A DNA stretch of 6,486 nt from an uncultured Eubacteriales bacterium. Lineage in GTDB: Bacteria; Bacillota_A; Clostridia; Christensenellales; Aristaeellaceae. Positions 5,853-6,486 of this stretch are shown here, in pieces (the stretch's first letter is position 1; every line of letters starts with the position of its first letter). The position numbers and the translations under genes were made by a program. The stretch is from positions 1 through 6,486 of the forward strand of contig USEE01000081.1 of assembly GCA_900553645.1 (NCBI GenBank), in the 5' to 3' direction. Under the pieces are notes generated by a model. It was not told where the DNA came from. It saw only the letters and a program-made list of their open reading frames with translations, and made no database searches.

Positions 5853-6486
5853 TCAGGTGCCGGTGCCGATACGGAGTATGGCCTGTGAAGCAGGATAGGT
5901 GCTCTTGGCAAGTACCTCGCGCTTAATCTCGTTGTCATTCTTGTCGTAATAAATCTTGTACGATATAGCCCTTGAACCGTCGCGTGCTGCTTCAGGTTTG
6001 TTAGTACCAAGAGGCAACGTAGGATCGTTCTTTTCCTTTACACCTTCCGGTGCAGCAATCGTTTCAGTCTTTTCACTTTCCAGTTTGATGTACACGCCGT
6101 CATCTAACTGCTTGCCGTAGATCTTGAACGTAAGCTTCTGATCGGCGAACTCCGCAACAATGAATATCGGATAGTCCGAAGTATTCTTGAACTTGAAGTC
6201 TTGACTAGACCAGTTTACAGCCGCATCAAGACCTATCGGTACGTAGTCGGATACGCGCGTGTGAGGACTGCGCTCGATTATCTCAAGGTCGGCCTTTACT
6301 GCCGCGTTGTACAGCGTGGTCGAAACCTGGCACACGCCGCCGCCCGGCTCCTGAACATAAACGCCGTTTTTGATGACCGTTGCATCCTTATATCCCTTGG
6401 CTGCGGTGCGTTGGCCGGTGAGCGTGTTGACGGAGAATTCCTCTCCCGGCTGCACGACCACGCCGCTGATCGCCTGAGCGCACAGG
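5853..6486 (-). CDS. VanW-family protein with C-terminal G5-like domain (5' end outside window)
   Basis: The last 210 residues of a probably exported cell-envelope protein; the frame stays open to the right edge, so the start and any signal peptide or membrane anchor are not visible. The VanW domain covers about 4-125 of the visible part: SGVVVQPGEEFSVN, then GQRT..GYKDA, the hallmark GGGVCQVSTTLYNAA (48-62), then ER.PH and YVPIGLDAAVNW. From about 133 a G5-like domain follows, ending in SYKIYYDKNDNEIKRE and STYPA..ILRIG. This order, VanW then G5, is common in clostridial surface proteins. The biochemical role of VanW is unknown; G5 domains are thought to bind cell-wall sugars. VanW was named from a vancomycin-resistance cluster, but no other resistance gene is seen here, so a resistance role should not be assumed. 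A GTG at 6461 is internal to the domain and not the start. Confidence 0.92.
   Translation of the reverse strand, partial: LCAQAISGVVVQPGEEFSVNTLTGQRTAAKGYKDATVIKNGVYVQEPGGGVCQVSTTLYNAAVKADLEIIERSPHTRVSDYVPIGLDAAVNWSSQDFKFKNTSDYPIFIVAEFADQKLTFKIYGKQLDDGVYIKLESEKTETIAAPEGVKEKNDPTLPLGTNKPEAARDGSRAISYKIYYDKNDNEIKREVLAKSTYPASQAILRIGTGT

Noticed and set aside
5402..6010. Minus-strand open frame of 202 codons spanning the PQ-loop and VanW genes
   Set aside because: It is in another frame of two supported genes and reads through a terminator and a promoter; its His/Arg/Gln-rich translation is typical of a shadow.
5853..6486. VanW as evidence for glycopeptide resistance
   Set aside because: VanW-domain proteins are widespread in bacteria without resistance, and no vanH, vanA/B or vanX-like gene is in the window.

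Overview
The window looks like a chromosome segment from a Gram-positive, clostridia-like member of the Bacillota with a fairly GC-rich genome. This rests on a VanW-G5 cell-surface protein, a clostridial-type gltB-gltD pair and a sigma-A-type extended -10 promoter. No ribosomal or taxon-specific marker is present, so the placement is an inference.

Layout: positions 1-2909 (+) hold the C-terminal 968 residues of the glutamate synthase large subunit GltB; its N-terminus lies left of the window. After 34 nt comes gltD (2944-4395, +), the small subunit. A wobble-rich hairpin with a T-tract (4407-4455) closes this operon. Positions 4396-5382 contain no convincing gene but an unusual density of inverted repeats, at least eight in under 1 kb. 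On the minus strand follow a 99-residue three-helix membrane protein of the PQ-loop/SWEET type (5383-5682) with a clear promoter (5732-5760), then a perfect 13-bp hairpin terminator (5798-5835), then the C-terminal 210 residues of a VanW-domain protein with a G5-like tail (5853-6486), cut by the right edge.

GltB and GltD together form NADPH glutamate synthase. GltD takes electrons from NADPH and passes them through FAD and iron-sulfur clusters to FMN in GltB, where 2-oxoglutarate and glutamine-derived ammonia become glutamate. The two minus-strand genes converge on gltBD and appear to be separate transcription units, because the vanW-like gene has its own terminator and the small membrane protein its own promoter.

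The least explained part is the hairpin-rich convergent intergenic region. It could be an interspersed repeat cluster, the remains of a small mobile element, or a source of structured RNA; sequence alone does not decide. A second point is the sharp difference in isoleucine codon choice between the plus-strand gltD (mostly AUA) and the minus-strand PQ-loop gene (mostly AUC).
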